Below are positions 36,024 through 45,309 of a stretch of 64,000 nucleotides of DNA, piece after piece (within the stretch, counting starts at the first letter, position 1; every line of letters begins with the position of its first letter). Under the pieces are notes generated by a model. The model was given only the letters and a program-made list of their open reading frames with translations, searched no databases and had not been told where the DNA came from. This DNA comes from Clostridia bacterium (GTDB taxonomy: Bacteria; Bacillota; Clostridia; Christensenellales; Borkfalkiaceae). Location: positions 1 through 64,000 of the forward strand of contig JAFTSN010000027.1 of NCBI GenBank assembly GCA_017467275.1, read 5' to 3'. The translations under genes were made by a program, and so were the position numbers.

Positions 36024-36061
36024 ACAAAAAATCCCCGTCCGCGGAGCTTTCCGCGAACGGG
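36024..36061 (-). terminator. intrinsic terminator of the alpha ribosomal operon, after rplQ
   Basis: CCCGTTCGCGGA pairs with TCCGCGGACGGG (36061 to 36034, one mismatch). On the minus strand it is followed by GATTTTTTG. It lies 11 bases past the rplQ stop. Confidence 0.88.
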
Positions 36062-36072
36062 TAATTCGGTTT

Positions 36073-36579
36073 TTAAACCAATTCGATAATAGCGACTTCT
36101 GCGCCGTCGCCGCGACGCTCGCCGAGAAGATAAATTCTCGTGTAGCCGCCACCCTGACCGAGTTCTTCCTTTCTCGCCGCATATTTAGGCGCGATCTCAT
36201 TGAAGAGTTTGTCCATCAAGGGGTGCTGAACGTCAGCCGTTCTTGCCTTGTAGTCCTTCTTCTTTTCGTTGAAGCCCTTGATCTCCTGAAGATCATAGGT
36301 CTTGGACATGATCAAACGGCGAGCCGCAAGCTTTCTGGGACCGTCTTTCACGCTGGTCACCTTCACTTCCTTGCCTTTCTTATCCGTCGTGGTCACTTCG
36401 AATTCGATATTGTCGTCATAAGTATTGACGGCTTTGGTAATCAATTTTTCAACGTAGGAACGAAGCTCTTTCGCTTTGGGAGCGGTCGTTTCGATCTTCC
36501 CGTACCAAAGGAGCTGCGATGCCTGATTTCTCAAAAGAGCTTTTCTCTCTTTGGAAGTTCTTCCCAATTTGCCGGGCAT
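36073..36579 (-). CDS. rplQ: ribosomal protein L17, enlarged
   Basis: A large-subunit protein near the exit tunnel. The N-terminus KLGRTSKERKALLRNQ and C-terminus GGYTRIYLLGERRGDGA are standard. At 168 aa it is about 45 longer than the Bacillus protein. The extra residues lie mostly between 62 and 95, a charged beta-like stretch (DNIEFEVTTTDKKGKEVKV), plus a smaller insertion near 105-125. It is the last gene of the rpsM-rplQ unit, 4 bases after rpoA. Confidence 0.96.
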   Translation of the reverse strand: MPGKLGRTSKERKALLRNQASQLLWYGKIETTAPKAKELRSYVEKLITKAVNTYDDNIEFEVTTTDKKGKEVKVTSVKDGPRKLAARRLIMSKTYDLQEIKGFNEKKKDYKARTADVQHPLMDKLFNEIAPKYAARKEELGQGGGYTRIYLLGERRGDGAEVAIIELV

Positions 36580-36583
36580 AATT

Positions 36584-37534
36584 TTAATCCTCCTGTTTAT
36601 TTAATGACAGACCGTAAGACTCAAGCTTCTGGATCACTTCGTCCAGAGACTTTCTACCAAGGTTTCTCACCTTCAGCATGTCGTCTTCCGTCTTCTTGGT
36701 TAAGTCTTCAACCGTGTGAATATTGGCTCTCTTCAGGCAGTTATACGAACGCACGGAAAGATCCATGTCCTCGATTGCCATTTTGAGCACCTGTTGCTGT
36801 TTGTCGTCCTCCGTCTTGACGAGGATATCCATACCCTTGATCGTCTCGCTAAGGTTCACGAACAAGCTGATGTGGTCCTGCATGATCTTCGCAGCAAGGG
36901 AGATGATCTCCTTACCCGAGAACGTGCCGTCCGTCCACACTTCGAGCGTGAGCTTATCGTAGTCAACCGCCTGACCGACGCGCGTAGGCTCGACCGTGTA
37001 GTTAACTTTTTGAACGGGGGTGTAGATGGAGTCCACCGCGATATAATCGACGACGGGCTGCTTGTTTTCCTTGGCGGGCTTATAGCCGCGGCCTCTGCCG
37101 ACCGTGATTTCCACGTCGAACTTGCCCTCTTCGTCAATCGTGCAGATGTACTGATCCTTGTTGATCACTTCAATTTCCGCGTCCACGTTGAGATCCTCGC
37201 CCGTAAGCACGGCGGGGCCCTCTTTATAGATGTGCAGAACCTTTTCGTAATCCTTATCGGTAACCTTCGTTCTGATTGCCAGAGTTTTCAAGTTGAGGAT
37301 GATTTCCGTGACGTCCTCTTTCACGCCCGCAACCGCGGAGAACTCGTGTTTAACGCTACCGTCGAGGAATTTGATACCTTCCACCGCCGCACCGGGCAAA
37401 GCGGAAAGCAAAATTCTCCGAAGGCAGTTCCCTATCGTAAGACCGAAACCCTTTTCCAAAGGCTCGCAAACAACTTTCGCATAGGAATCGTCGTTTTCGA
37501 TGACCTCAAGCTTGGGCATATCCATTTCGATCAT
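36584..37534 (-). CDS. rpoA: RNA polymerase alpha subunit
   Basis: 316 aa. The N-terminal assembly domain contains GFGLTIGNCLRRILLSALPG near residue 30. The C-terminal domain (from about 245) has DLSVRSYNCLKRANIHTVED and NLGRKSLDEV, the part that contacts UP elements and activators. AAGGAGGTAGCATA precedes the ATG at 37534. Position between rpsD and rplQ is universal in Bacillota. Nothing unusual. Confidence 0.98.
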   Translation of the reverse strand: MIEMDMPKLEVIENDDSYAKVVCEPLEKGFGLTIGNCLRRILLSALPGAAVEGIKFLDGSVKHEFSAVAGVKEDVTEIILNLKTLAIRTKVTDKDYEKVLHIYKEGPAVLTGEDLNVDAEIEVINKDQYICTIDEEGKFDVEITVGRGRGYKPAKENKQPVVDYIAVDSIYTPVQKVNYTVEPTRVGQAVDYDKLTLEVWTDGTFSGKEIISLAAKIMQDHISLFVNLSETIKGMDILVKTEDDKQQQVLKMAIEDMDLSVRSYNCLKRANIHTVEDLTKKTEDDMLKVRNLGRKSLDEVIQKLESYGLSLNKQED

Positions 37535-37559
37535 TATGCTACCTCCTTAAACTTTTCGA

Positions 37560-38186
37560 TTACTTGGAGTACAACTCGACAATCATATGCTCTGCGATCT
37601 GGCTGTCGATGTCTTCTCTCGTCGGGAGAGCTAAAACCTTTCCTTCCAATTTTTCTCTGTCGAACTCAACCCACTTCACCAAGCTGCCGCTTGCTTTCGT
37701 TTCCTTGAGTGCCGTGAAATATTTGTTGCCCTTTCTGTTTTCCTTAACGACCACAACGTCGCCAACCTTCACAATATAGGAGGGAATGGTGACCGTCTTG
37801 CCGTTCACATAGAAATGCGCGTGATTAACGAGCTGACGGGCAAGCGTTCTCGAGGGAGCGATACCCATTCTGTAAACCACGTTATCAAGGCGTCTTTCCA
37901 AAAGGGAGAGCATGTTTTCGCCCGTTACGCCCTTCATACGGTCCGCCATTTCATAATACTTTCTGAACTGACCTTCCTGAACGCCGTAAATTCTCTTTGT
38001 CTTCTGCTTTTCACGAAGCTGCAACCCGTACTCGGACACTTTCTTTCTGTCCGCACCGTGCTGACCGGGAGCTACCGGACGCTTATTGAACGGGCACTTC
38101 TCCATATAGCACTTATCGCCCTTCAAAAAGAGCTTCGCGCCTTCTCTTCTGCAAAGTTTGCATTTTGCTTCTCTATACGTTGCCAT
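37560..38186 (-). CDS. rpsD: ribosomal protein S4
   Basis: 208 aa. Primary 16S rRNA binder and often a translational autoregulator. The N-terminus carries a zinc-type Cys cluster ([15 protein letters not shown] with a later Cys in EKCPFNKRP). The S4 domain [20 protein letters not shown] lies near residue 95. Cysteine-containing S4 is one of the two forms common in bacteria. Confidence 0.98.
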   Translation of the reverse strand: MATYREAKCKLCRREGAKLFLKGDKCYMEKCPFNKRPVAPGQHGADRKKVSEYGLQLREKQKTKRIYGVQEGQFRKYYEMADRMKGVTGENMLSLLERRLDNVVYRMGIAPSRTLARQLVNHAHFYVNGKTVTIPSYIVKVGDVVVVKENRKGNKYFTALKETKASGSLVKWVEFDREKLEGKVLALPTREDIDSQIAEHMIVELYSK

Positions 38187-38206
38187 AATCTATTCCTGCC
38201 TCCTGA

Positions 38207-38605
38207 TTAAACTCTACGACGCTTCGGCGGTCTGCAACCGTTGTGAGGGATGGGGGAAACGTCGGAAATGAGCGTGATTTCAAGGTCGCAATTCGCAAGC
38301 GCGCGGATCGCGGACTCTCTGCCCGCACCGGGACCCTTCACGTAGACCTCGACGCTGCGAAGTCCGTGCTCTTTCGCCGCTTTCGCCGCCGTCTCTGCAG
38401 CCATCTGCGCTGCAAACGGCGTGCCCTTTCTGCTGCCCTTATAACCGAGCGAACCTGCACTCGACCAAGAGATTGCGTTACCGTTCAGATCGGTGATCGT
38501 CACGAGCGTGTTATTAAAGGTGGACTGGATATGAGCCTGTCCCTTGTCTACTTTCTTAAGTTCTTTACGCTTACGAGGAGCGGAAGTTTTCTTCTTTTCT
38601 GCCAT
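38207..38605 (-). CDS. rpsK: ribosomal protein S11
   Basis: 132 aa. A platform protein of the small subunit. [20 protein letters not shown] near residue 24 and the C-terminal [18 protein letters not shown] are diagnostic. It lies 18 bases after rpsM in the usual order. The N-terminus is a short Lys/Arg-rich extension. Nothing unusual. Confidence 0.98.
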   Translation of the reverse strand: MAEKKKTSAPRKRKELKKVDKGQAHIQSTFNNTLVTITDLNGNAISWSSAGSLGYKGSRKGTPFAAQMAAETAAKAAKEHGLRSVEVYVKGPGAGRESAIRALANCDLEITLISDVSPIPHNGCRPPKRRRV

Positions 38606-38623
38606 GATTATTTTCTCCTCCTA

Positions 38624-38992
38624 TTACTTCTTCTTGCCTGCGATAGCGCGAGCGGGACCCTTACGCGTGTGCGCGTTCCTCTTCGTGCTCTGTCCGCGGA
38701 CGGGTAAGCCTTTTCTGTGACGGATGCCACGATAGCAACCGATTTCCATAAGGCGCTTGATATTGAGGGACACTTCCGTGCGAAGCTCGCCCTCCACTCT
38801 TAAGTTGTGGTCGATATATTCTCTCAGCTTGGAGACGTCGTTCTCGTCAAGGTCCTTCACTCTCGTGTCGGGATTGATGCCCGTTTCCGCAAGGATCTTT
38901 TTGGAAGTCGTCAAACCGATACCGTAAATATAGGTGAGACCGATTTCTACTCTTTTTTCTCTGGGTAAATCTACACCGGCAATACGTGCCAT
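38624..38992 (-). CDS. rpsM: ribosomal protein S13
   Basis: 122 aa. A head protein of the small subunit contacting P-site t[23 protein letters not shown] at the start and [19 protein letters not shown] toward the end are diagnostic. Unusually, 358 bases rather than a few separate it from rpmJ, and the gap carries its own promoter and a long leader. It is therefore the first gene of an rpsM-rpsK-rpsD-rpoA-rplQ unit. Confidence 0.98.
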   Translation of the reverse strand: MARIAGVDLPREKRVEIGLTYIYGIGLTTSKKILAETGINPDTRVKDLDENDVSKLREYIDHNLRVEGELRTEVSLNIKRLMEIGCYRGIRHRKGLPVRGQSTKRNAHTRKGPARAIAGKKK

Positions 38993-39313
38993 TGATTTAT
39001 GTCCTCCGTTGATTTTTTATGATTTGTATCTATCGCCAACAAACGTTCCGCCTCGGCAGTGGAAAATGCCTTATCGGTCCGCCGTATTATTTTCGACTTT
39101 CGCCGTTTTCGATCGGGAAAATTTTTCCATTCTCTTCCCGCCGAAAAAAACTCGGCTCCTTTTCCTTTACGTGCGCGCAGGCACGCGTTTTTTAGACGCA
39201 ACAAAACTGAGTTTCCGTAAGATTTTTACGGAAATTCAGCTTGATTTACGTTATTTTTTCGGAATTTTGCCGAAATTTTATAGACAAAACCCCGCATTCA
39301 GCCGATTATAACT
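38993..39313 (-). promoter_or_regulatory. long leader of the rpsM operon, with hairpins
   Basis: About 315 nt of untranslated RNA between the promoter and rpsM, without a convincing gene on either strand. It contains a strong hairpin (CTGAATTTCCGTAA against TTACGGAAACTCAG, 39239 to 39207) followed by UUUUG. There is also a GCGTGCC/GCGCACG-rich segment and a good GGAGG before the ATG. Ribosomal operons are often autoregulated by one of their proteins binding such leaders, and S4 is a candidate here. I do not recognise a named motif. Confidence 0.55.
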
Positions 39314-39343
39314 ATTATAACACAACTTTTGCGGGCTTGTCAA
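39314..39343 (-). promoter_or_regulatory. sigma-A promoter between rpmJ and rpsM
   Basis: On the minus strand, TTGACA (39338-39343) and TATAAT (39314-39319) have an 18-base spacer, immediately after the rpmJ stop. A second TATAAT lies ten bases downstream. It splits the cluster into two transcription units. Confidence 0.85.
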
Positions 39344-39350
39344 GCGTTTT

Positions 39351-39467
39351 TTAGCCCTGTCTTTGCTTATGGCTCTTGTTTTTTGAACAAATTACCATCA
39401 CTCTGCCGTTTCTCTTGATTACTTTGCACTTATCGCACATAGGTTTCACAGAAGGTCTTACTTTCAT
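39351..39467 (-). CDS. rpmJ: ribosomal protein L36
   Basis: 38 aa. It reads [20 protein letters not shown], then [18 protein letters not shown]. The Cys-x2-Cys, Cys and His residues form the usual zinc ribbon of the C+ form. It lies about 50 bases after infA and is followed directly by the rpsM promoter. Confidence 0.96.
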   Translation of the reverse strand: MKVRPSVKPMCDKCKVIKRNGRVMVICSKNKSHKQRQG

Positions 39468-39519
39468 TACTGTTTTCTCCTTGTTTTTAACTTAATAATA
39501 TTGCGCCGCTTGCCTTTCG

Positions 39520-39741
39520 TCAAGACTTACTGCGCCAGGTGATTCTGCCTTTCGTAAGGTCGTAGGGACTCATTTCCAGCTTAACCGTGTCGCCCTCGAT
39601 GATTCTGATATAATTCATTCTGAGCTTACCGGAAATATACGCCGTGATAATGTGACCGTTGGAAAGCTGAACCTTGAAGGTTGCATTAGGTAACGCTTCG
39701 AGGACTTTGCCTTCCGCTTCGATTACGTCGTCTTTGGACAC
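39520..39741 (-). CDS. infA: translation initiation factor IF-1
   Basis: 73 aa OB-fold protein that occupies the A site during initiation. [20 protein letters not shown] at the start, then [18 protein letters not shown], are typical. It lies between map and rpmJ as in most Bacillota. Confidence 0.98.
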   Translation of the reverse strand: MSKDDVIEAEGKVLEALPNATFKVQLSNGHIITAYISGKLRMNYIRIIEGDTVKLEMSPYDLTKGRITWRSKS

Positions 39742-39775
39742 AGAAATTTCCTCCGATTTTTACTTTCTTCAACCC

Positions 39776-40519
39776 TCAAAGGGTCAGGATCTCCACGCCG
39801 TCTTGCAGTACGACGAGAGTGTTTTCATAATGCGCCGCAGGGCTGCCATCAACCGTGACCGACGTCCAATTATCTTTCAGGACCCGAACGCGGTAGTCAC
39901 CCATTGAAATCATGGGCTCCACGCAAAGAACCATGCCCGCTCTCAGCCGCATACCCGTGCCCTTTCTGCCCCAATTCGGAACGGAAGGATCCTCGTGCAT
40001 CTCTTTGCCGATGCCGTGTCCCGTGTAGGAACGGATCACGCCATAGCCATGAGATTCTGCATGCGTCTGCACCGCATAGCCGATATCATAGAGCGGTGTT
40101 CCTGCGCGAAGATTCTCGATCGCCTTAAAGAAGCATTCCTCCGTGACCTCGACAAGCTTTTTTACTTCAGGCTTGACGTTTCCGATACAAAACGTACGGG
40201 CAGCGTCGCCATGGTAACCGTTCTTATAGGCACACAGATCGACGCTTACGATATCGCCGTCCTTTAAAATTCTGTCGCCGGGGATCCCGTGAACAACCGT
40301 CTCGTTTACAGACACACACGCCGAGGCGGGAAAGCCTTCGTAGCCGAGACAGGAGGGATATGCGCCGCAAGAACGGATGTACCGTTCCACGAGCTCGTCA
40401 ACCTCTTTCGTGGACATACCCGCTTTGATTCGCGATTCGACAAACAAAAGCGTGTCTTTCACAATCTGGCAGGATTCACGGATCAGCTCTATTTCTTTTT
40501 TGCTTTTAACGTGGACCAT
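39776..40519 (-). CDS. map: methionine aminopeptidase, type I
   Basis: Removes the initiator Met from nascent proteins. 247 aa with metal ligands in DGDIVSVDLCAYKNGYHGDAA (two Asp) near residue 90, the His of TGHGIGKEMHEDPSVP near 165, and Glu residues in VLCVEPMI and NTLVV near the C-terminus. It has no N-terminal zinc-finger extension. It sits 3 bases after adk. Confidence 0.97.
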   Translation of the reverse strand: MVHVKSKKEIELIRESCQIVKDTLLFVESRIKAGMSTKEVDELVERYIRSCGAYPSCLGYEGFPASACVSVNETVVHGIPGDRILKDGDIVSVDLCAYKNGYHGDAARTFCIGNVKPEVKKLVEVTEECFFKAIENLRAGTPLYDIGYAVQTHAESHGYGVIRSYTGHGIGKEMHEDPSVPNWGRKGTGMRLRAGMVLCVEPMISMGDYRVRVLKDNWTSVTVDGSPAAHYENTLVVLQDGVEILTL

Positions 40520-40522
40520 CTC

Positions 40523-41158
40523 TTATTTTTTCATTTCGTCGAGCTTTGCCGCAATCTCGTTGAAGAGCACTTCGGGAGGATCGTCGGTTCCCGTGAAGTT
40601 AACGATCAGACCCTTCTTCGTGTAATACTCAATGAGGGGCGCGGTCTGTTCTTTATAGACGTCGAGCCGCTGTCCAACCGTTTCGGGATTGTCGTCCTTT
40701 CTCTGATAGAGCTCTCCGCCGCAACGCGAGCACTTGGTCTCGCCGTTCAAAGTGGAAATATGATAGCTTTCGCCGCAGTCCTTGCAGACGCGTCTGCCGC
40801 AGAGGCGCGCCATCAAAAGCGAGAAATCAATATTGATATTGATAACCGCGTCGATTTTTGCAAACTGATCGAGCGCTTCTGCCTGCGCGATCGTACGGGG
40901 GAAGCCGTCGAGGAGATAACCGTTTTTGCAGTCCTCTCTTGCAAGTCTTTCCTCCACAATCTGACAGGTAACCTCGTCGGGAACGAGCTGACCCTTATCC
41001 GTGTAGGATTTTGCGAGAAGTCCGATGGGCGTCGCGTTCTTGATATTCTCTCTGAAAATATCGCCCGTGGAAATATGGGGCAGACCGTAACGGTCGGAAA
41101 TTCTCGTTGCTTGCGTGCCTTTCCCAGCGCCGGGAGCGCCGAGTAAAATAATGTTCAT
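40523..41158 (-). CDS. adk: adenylate kinase, zinc-LID form
   Basis: Balances AMP, ADP and ATP. 211 aa with P-loop LLGAPGAGKGTQA at residue 5, NMP-binding region HISTGDIFRENI near 30, and DGFPRTIAQAEAL near 85. The LID holds four cysteines (CKDCGESYH and CSRCGGELY), the structural zinc site common in Gram-positive adenylate kinases. It lies between secY and map as usual. Confidence 0.98.
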   Translation of the reverse strand: MNIILLGAPGAGKGTQATRISDRYGLPHISTGDIFRENIKNATPIGLLAKSYTDKGQLVPDEVTCQIVEERLAREDCKNGYLLDGFPRTIAQAEALDQFAKIDAVININIDFSLLMARLCGRRVCKDCGESYHISTLNGETKCSRCGGELYQRKDDNPETVGQRLDVYKEQTAPLIEYYTKKGLIVNFTGTDDPPEVLFNEIAAKLDEMKK

Positions 41159-41280
41159 AATTTATTCGTCCTCTCTTAAAAAATTCTCTCTCGCTCCGAG
41201 CGTTCGGAGTTAGTCGTTTGTGACTTTTTCTCTCTCCGCGCCTCCGCATAAATTGAGGAAGCGCGGAAGAAAGCTTTTTC

Positions 41281-42591
41281 TTATTTGAGGAAGCCCTTGT
41301 AGTTCTTCATCATGAGCTGTGCCTGAAGCTGCTTCTCGAATTCCATCGCAACGGACACGACGATCAAAATACCTGTGGTCGAGAACACGTTAACGAGGTC
41401 CATCGAAGCCCATGCGAATGCGATCGAAGGAACGAACGCGACAAGGGAAAGATAGATCGCACCGAACAGCGTGATACGGTTGGAGATCTTCTTGAGATAC
41501 GCCTCCGTCGCTTTACCGGGACGAATACCTTGAATAAAGCCGCCGTTCTGCTGAATGCTCTTGGAAACGTCCTCGGGATTGAACTGCATCTGCGCGTAGA
41601 AGAAAGAGAACGCGAAGATGAGAAGGCAGAGAACGACCGTGTAGATAATGCGCCCGGGAACGAACGTCGTCGAGCCCGTCATCCACTTCGTCCACCAGCT
41701 GTCAAAACCCGAACCGGGCCAGAACAAGCCTGCAAGCATCTGCGGGAAGCTCAAGATCGAGAACGCAAAGATGAGAGGCATAACGCCGCTGCCCGAGATT
41801 CTGATGGGAATCACGGAGGACTGACCGCCGTACATCTTTCTGCCCTTGATCTGCTTTGCATACTGAACGGGAACCTTTCTTTCAGAGAGGTCAACGTAAA
41901 CGACCGCAAAGAAGATAACCGCGCAAACGAGCACGAATGCCACGAGCTCCCAGATCGCGTCGCCAGGATCAGCGGGGATCTGCGTGAGCTTGTTGAGGAC
42001 CGCCTGACCTGCCGTGGAAATGATACCCACGAAGATGATCATGGATTGACCATTCCCCACGCCGTAGTCGGTGATTCTCTCGCCGAGCCACATAACGAGC
42101 ATCGCGCCCGCCGTATACACGGTGACCATGAACACGCCCGCAAGCCATTCCTGATTCAAGAAAAGGTAGTCCTGAATCGCGTCGCCCTCATTTGCAAAGT
42201 TGACGATAATACCGATCGACTGAATGATTGCGAGCAGAATCGTGCAGTAACGGGTGTAACGGGCAATCTTTTTCTGCCCTTCTTCGCCCTGCTTGGAAAG
42301 TCTTTCCAAGGGAGGGAGACCCACGCACAAAAGCTGCATGATAATGGACGCATTGATGTACGGTCCAATACCGAGCGCAAAGAACGTACCGTTCATGAGC
42401 GAGCCACCCGTGATGCTATTCATCAGGGTCAGGAAGTCGTTGCCCTCCATCTGTCCTGCGAACGCCACTCTGTCAAGCCCGGGAACGGGAATATAACAGC
42501 CGATACGGAATACGAGGAGAAGCAGGAGCATCATCCACACTTTCTTCCGTATTTCCTTGACTTTAAATGCGTTTTTGAATGTTTGTAACAT
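41281..42591 (-). CDS. secY: preprotein translocase subunit SecY
   Basis: 436 aa, ten membrane spans, the protein-conducting channel. RIGCYIPVPGLD near residue 25, SIMQ-type STGG region reading NASIIMQLLCVG near 82, and cytosolic loop KGRKMYGGQSSVIPIRISGSGVMP near 245 and 265 are typical. It is separated from rplO by 149 bases that fold into hairpins, and from adk by 122 bases. Both gaps are longer than elsewhere in the cluster. Confidence 0.97.
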   Translation of the reverse strand: MLQTFKNAFKVKEIRKKVWMMLLLLLVFRIGCYIPVPGLDRVAFAGQMEGNDFLTLMNSITGGSLMNGTFFALGIGPYINASIIMQLLCVGLPPLERLSKQGEEGQKKIARYTRYCTILLAIIQSIGIIVNFANEGDAIQDYLFLNQEWLAGVFMVTVYTAGAMLVMWLGERITDYGVGNGQSMIIFVGIISTAGQAVLNKLTQIPADPGDAIWELVAFVLVCAVIFFAVVYVDLSERKVPVQYAKQIKGRKMYGGQSSVIPIRISGSGVMPLIFAFSILSFPQMLAGLFWPGSGFDSWWTKWMTGSTTFVPGRIIYTVVLCLLIFAFSFFYAQMQFNPEDVSKSIQQNGGFIQGIRPGKATEAYLKKISNRITLFGAIYLSLVAFVPSIAFAWASMDLVNVFSTTGILIVVSVAMEFEKQLQAQLMMKNYKGFLK

Positions 42592-42740
42592 AGTTTTCTC
42601 CGATTTTGAAATTTTAAGTGAAACGTCACTTGGGCAAGCTCCGCTTCCTGCGCCTTTATCGGGCGCTTTTTGCGGGGAGAAAATTAACGCGAACTACGGA
42701 AAACCGAATTTTCCTCGGTCTTCCGTCGTCAATACGTAAT
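42592..42740 (-). promoter_or_regulatory. structured rplO-secY spacer
   Basis: A 149-base gap. Its transcript holds a near-perfect 12-pair hairpin ACGGAAGACCGA/TCGGTTTTCCGT (42726 to 42696) and a smaller GCGCC...GGCGC hairpin near 42651-42667. Neither is followed by a U-run, so they are not terminators. They may set SecY expression or mRNA processing. No promoter was recognised. Confidence 0.45.
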
Positions 42741-43187
42741 TTAAAGGATCTCCGCCGTGCCTTTCGCCGCTTCGATAGCCGCCTTGGCGGATTCGGAGAA
42801 CTTCGCCGCTTTCACGGTGAGAGCCACTTTCAGCTCGCCGCTGCCGAGGACCTTAAGTCCGCAGTTGTTCTTCACGGCTTTTGCAAGACCGTTTTCCATG
42901 ACGAAGCCGTAATCCACAACCGTTCCTTCGGGAAGCTCCGCGAGGTTGGAAAGGTTTACGATGACGTATTCCTTCTTACCGCGATGGTTGAAACCTCTCT
43001 TGGGAACACGTCTGGAAATGGGCATCTGACCGCCCTCGAAGCCGGGTCTCACACCGCCGCCCGAACGCGCCCACTGACCTTTATGGCCTTTACCGGAGGT
43101 TTTTCCGAGTCCGGAACCGATACCGCGACCGAGTCTTTTTTTCGACTTCGTTGCTCCCTCTGCGGGAGAAAGAGTATCTATTCTCAT
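42741..43187 (-). CDS. rplO: ribosomal protein L15
   Basis: 148 aa. The N-terminal arm KKRLGRGIGSGLGKTSGKGH and the later RPGFEGGQMPISRRVPKRGF are diagnostic for this 23S rRNA binder. It is the last ribosomal gene of the spc section before secY. Normal length. Confidence 0.98.
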   Translation of the reverse strand: MRIDTLSPAEGATKSKKRLGRGIGSGLGKTSGKGHKGQWARSGGGVRPGFEGGQMPISRRVPKRGFNHRGKKEYVIVNLSNLAELPEGTVVDYGFVMENGLAKAVKNNCGLKVLGSGELKVALTVKAAKFSESAKAAIEAAKGTAEIL

Positions 43188-43198
43188 TGATAATCTCC

Positions 43199-43378
43199 TT
43201 AGATGTTTTCTACTTTCACGAGGTGCTTAACCTTCGTGACCATACCGAGCACAGAGGGGGTTGCCTCGAGCTCTTTGGAAGAACGGATCTTTTTGAGACC
43301 GAGCGCCTTCACCGTTTCTTTCACGGCGATTACTTCACCGATCGTGCTCTTTACGAGCGTAACTTTAATTTTAGCCAT
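43199..43378 (-). CDS. rpmD: ribosomal protein L30
   Basis: 59 aa. It begins MAKIKVTLVKSTIGEVIAVK and continues through LGLKKIRSSKELEATPSVLG to VKVENI. It lies between rpsE and rplO, the normal position. Confidence 0.97.
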   Translation of the reverse strand: MAKIKVTLVKSTIGEVIAVKETVKALGLKKIRSSKELEATPSVLGMVTKVKHLVKVENI

Positions 43379-43398
43379 GTCTTTGTTCCTCCGTTTGC

Positions 43399-43926
43399 TC
43401 AGCCGAGAATTTCCTCGACGCTCTTGCCGCGAAGAGCAGCAACCTGCTCAACCGTCTTAAGCTCTGCAAGACCTGCAACCGTCGCTTTCACGCAGTTGCC
43501 GGGGTTTTGCGTGCCGTGGGATTTCGTACGGATATTCTTGATACCGACTGCTTCCATGACCGCACGGACGGGACCGCCCGCGATAACGCCGGTACCTTCG
43601 GTGGCGGGCATCATGAGCACGGCGCCACGGCCGAACTTACCCGTAACCTGATGGGGGATCGTGGAATCCACAACCGCGACGGAGATCATATTCTTCTTCG
43701 CGCGAAGCGTCGCCTTATCGATCGCCTCGGGAACTTCCTTCGCCTTACCCGTACCAACGCCGACCTTGCCGTTGCCGTCACCGACAACAACAAGCGCCGC
43801 AAAACGCATATTCTTACCGCCCTTGACCGTCTTGGAAACGCGGTTCACTTCGATGAGTTTCTTAATAAGCCCGTCGTCCTCAGCCTGTCTTCTCTGGGGT
43901 CTTCTTTCTCTCTTTTCGTCTGCCAT
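43399..43926 (-). CDS. rpsE: ribosomal protein S5
   Basis: 175 aa. The double-stranded RNA-binding core [20 protein letters not shown] type motif near residue 30 (here [20 protein letters not shown]), [15 protein letters not shown], and [20 protein letters not shown] near 105 are diagnostic. Affects decoding fidelity. The N-terminal 20 residues are Arg- and Glu-rich. Confidence 0.98.
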   Translation of the reverse strand: MADEKRERRPQRRQAEDDGLIKKLIEVNRVSKTVKGGKNMRFAALVVVGDGNGKVGVGTGKAKEVPEAIDKATLRAKKNMISVAVVDSTIPHQVTGKFGRGAVLMMPATEGTGVIAGGPVRAVMEAVGIKNIRTKSHGTQNPGNCVKATVAGLAELKTVEQVAALRGKSVEEILG

Positions 43927-43939
43927 TGTCCTTTCTCCT

Positions 43940-44323
43940 TCAGAATTTAAGTCCGGCTTCTCTTGCGCCGTCTGCGACCGCTTTCACACGTCCCGTGTAA
44001 AGATAGCCGCCTCTGTCGAAAACGACCGTTTCAATGCCTTTCGCCATTGCTCTTTCGGCAGCCGTTGCACCGACCACTTTCGCCGCGTCCGTCTTATTAA
44101 GGCCCGCGATCTTTTCCTTCACCGCTTTCTCCATCGTGGAAGCCGCCGCAAGCGTCACACCGCCTTTAGCGTCCCCCGCTCTGTCGTCGATGATCTGAAC
44201 GTAGATATGGTTAAGGCTCCTGTAAACGTTCAGACGGGGCGATTGAGCAGTTCCCGTAACCGTTTTTCTGACTCTTGCATGACGTTTCTGTCTGACTGCA
44301 TTTTTATCAATTTTGGAAATCAT
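43940..44323 (-). CDS. rplR: ribosomal protein L18
   Basis: 127 aa. Binds 5S r[21 protein letters not shown] near residue 30 and the C-terminal [20 protein letters not shown] are diagnostic. Basic N-terminus ([12 protein letters not shown]). Normal position between rplF and rpsE. Confidence 0.98.
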   Translation of the reverse strand: MISKIDKNAVRQKRHARVRKTVTGTAQSPRLNVYRSLNHIYVQIIDDRAGDAKGGVTLAAASTMEKAVKEKIAGLNKTDAAKVVGATAAERAMAKGIETVVFDRGGYLYTGRVKAVADGAREAGLKF

Positions 44324-44336
44324 ACTTTAACGCTCC

Positions 44337-44885
44337 TTATTTCTTCGATTTACCGGAGGTCTTGCCTTCCTTATGCTCCACGTACTCGCCCTTATAGCGA
44401 ATACCGTAGCCATGATAAGGTTCGGGCACTCTCACCGATCTGATGTTTGCCGCCGTCTGACCGACCAGCTCTTTGCTGATACCGATAACGTTGATCTCGG
44501 TCTGGGACGGGCACTCAAACTTGATGCCTTCGGGCGCAACCATTTCGACGGGGTGGGAGAAGCCGACGTTCATAACGAGCTTGTTGCCCTGAACCTGCAC
44601 TTTCCAACCGACGCCCTTCACTTCGAGCCCTTTCGTAAAACCGTCCGTAACGCCCGTCACCATGCCCTGAAGCAATGCTCTGTAAAGACCGTGCTTCGCG
44701 TTGGTTTCCGAGGTTTCGTCCAATGCTTTTACCGTGAGAACGTTGCCTTCCACGACGAAATCGACGTTGCCGACAACCTTTCTCTCCAATGCGCCTTTGG
44801 GTCCTTTGACGGACACCACGCCGTTTTTAAATTCCACTGTTACGCCTGCGGGGATTGCAATAGGCATTTTACCGATTCTTGACAT
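44337..44885 (-). CDS. rplF: ribosomal protein L6
   Basis: 182 aa. SRIGKMPIAIPAGVTVEF opens the protein and the C-terminal domain carries VRVPEPYHGYGIRYKGEYV. Located near the factor-binding site of the 50S subunit. Ends in a basic tail GKTSGKSKK. Normal. Confidence 0.98.
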   Translation of the reverse strand: MSRIGKMPIAIPAGVTVEFKNGVVSVKGPKGALERKVVGNVDFVVEGNVLTVKALDETSETNAKHGLYRALLQGMVTGVTDGFTKGLEVKGVGWKVQVQGNKLVMNVGFSHPVEMVAPEGIKFECPSQTEINVIGISKELVGQTAANIRSVRVPEPYHGYGIRYKGEYVEHKEGKTSGKSKK

Positions 44886-44903
44886 AGTTCTTGCTCCTCC
44901 CGT

Positions 44904-45293
44904 TTACCAGACGTAGCAAAGGACTTCGCCACCGACGTTCTGCGCCTTTGCCTGCTTGCCCGTAAGGATCCCCTTGTTGGTGGAAAGGATAACTGTACCC
45001 AAACCGCCGAGAACCTTCGGCATATCGGCAACACCGGAATAGGAGCGCAAGCCGGGCTTGGACGCTCTCTGAAGTCCGTTGATGACCGATTTTTTGTCGC
45101 TGTATTTCAGCGTGATTGCAATTTTACCGTTGTATCCGTCCTCAACGATCTTTACGTCGGAAACGTAACCCTCGCTGAGGAGAATGTCTGCGATCGCCTT
45201 TTTCATGTTGGAAGCGGGGATCTCCACGCTTTCCTTCTTCGCCGTGATCGCGTTTCTGATTCTAGTGAGCATATCTGCGATAGGATCTGTCAT
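44904..45293 (-). CDS. rpsH: ribosomal protein S8
   Basis: 129 aa from the ATG at 45293, which starts [15 protein letters not shown]. The open frame extends 63 bases further upstream, but that part is non-conserved and overlaps the ribosome-binding region AGGAGG. The C-terminal [20 protein letters not shown] block is diagnostic. Also the usual spc-operon repressor in other bacteria. Confidence 0.98.
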   Translation of the reverse strand: MTDPIADMLTRIRNAITAKKESVEIPASNMKKAIADILLSEGYVSDVKIVEDGYNGKIAITLKYSDKKSVINGLQRASKPGLRSYSGVADMPKVLGGLGTVILSTNKGILTGKQAKAQNVGGEVLCYVW

Positions 45294-45309
45294 TTTTCTA
45301 TACCTCCTA

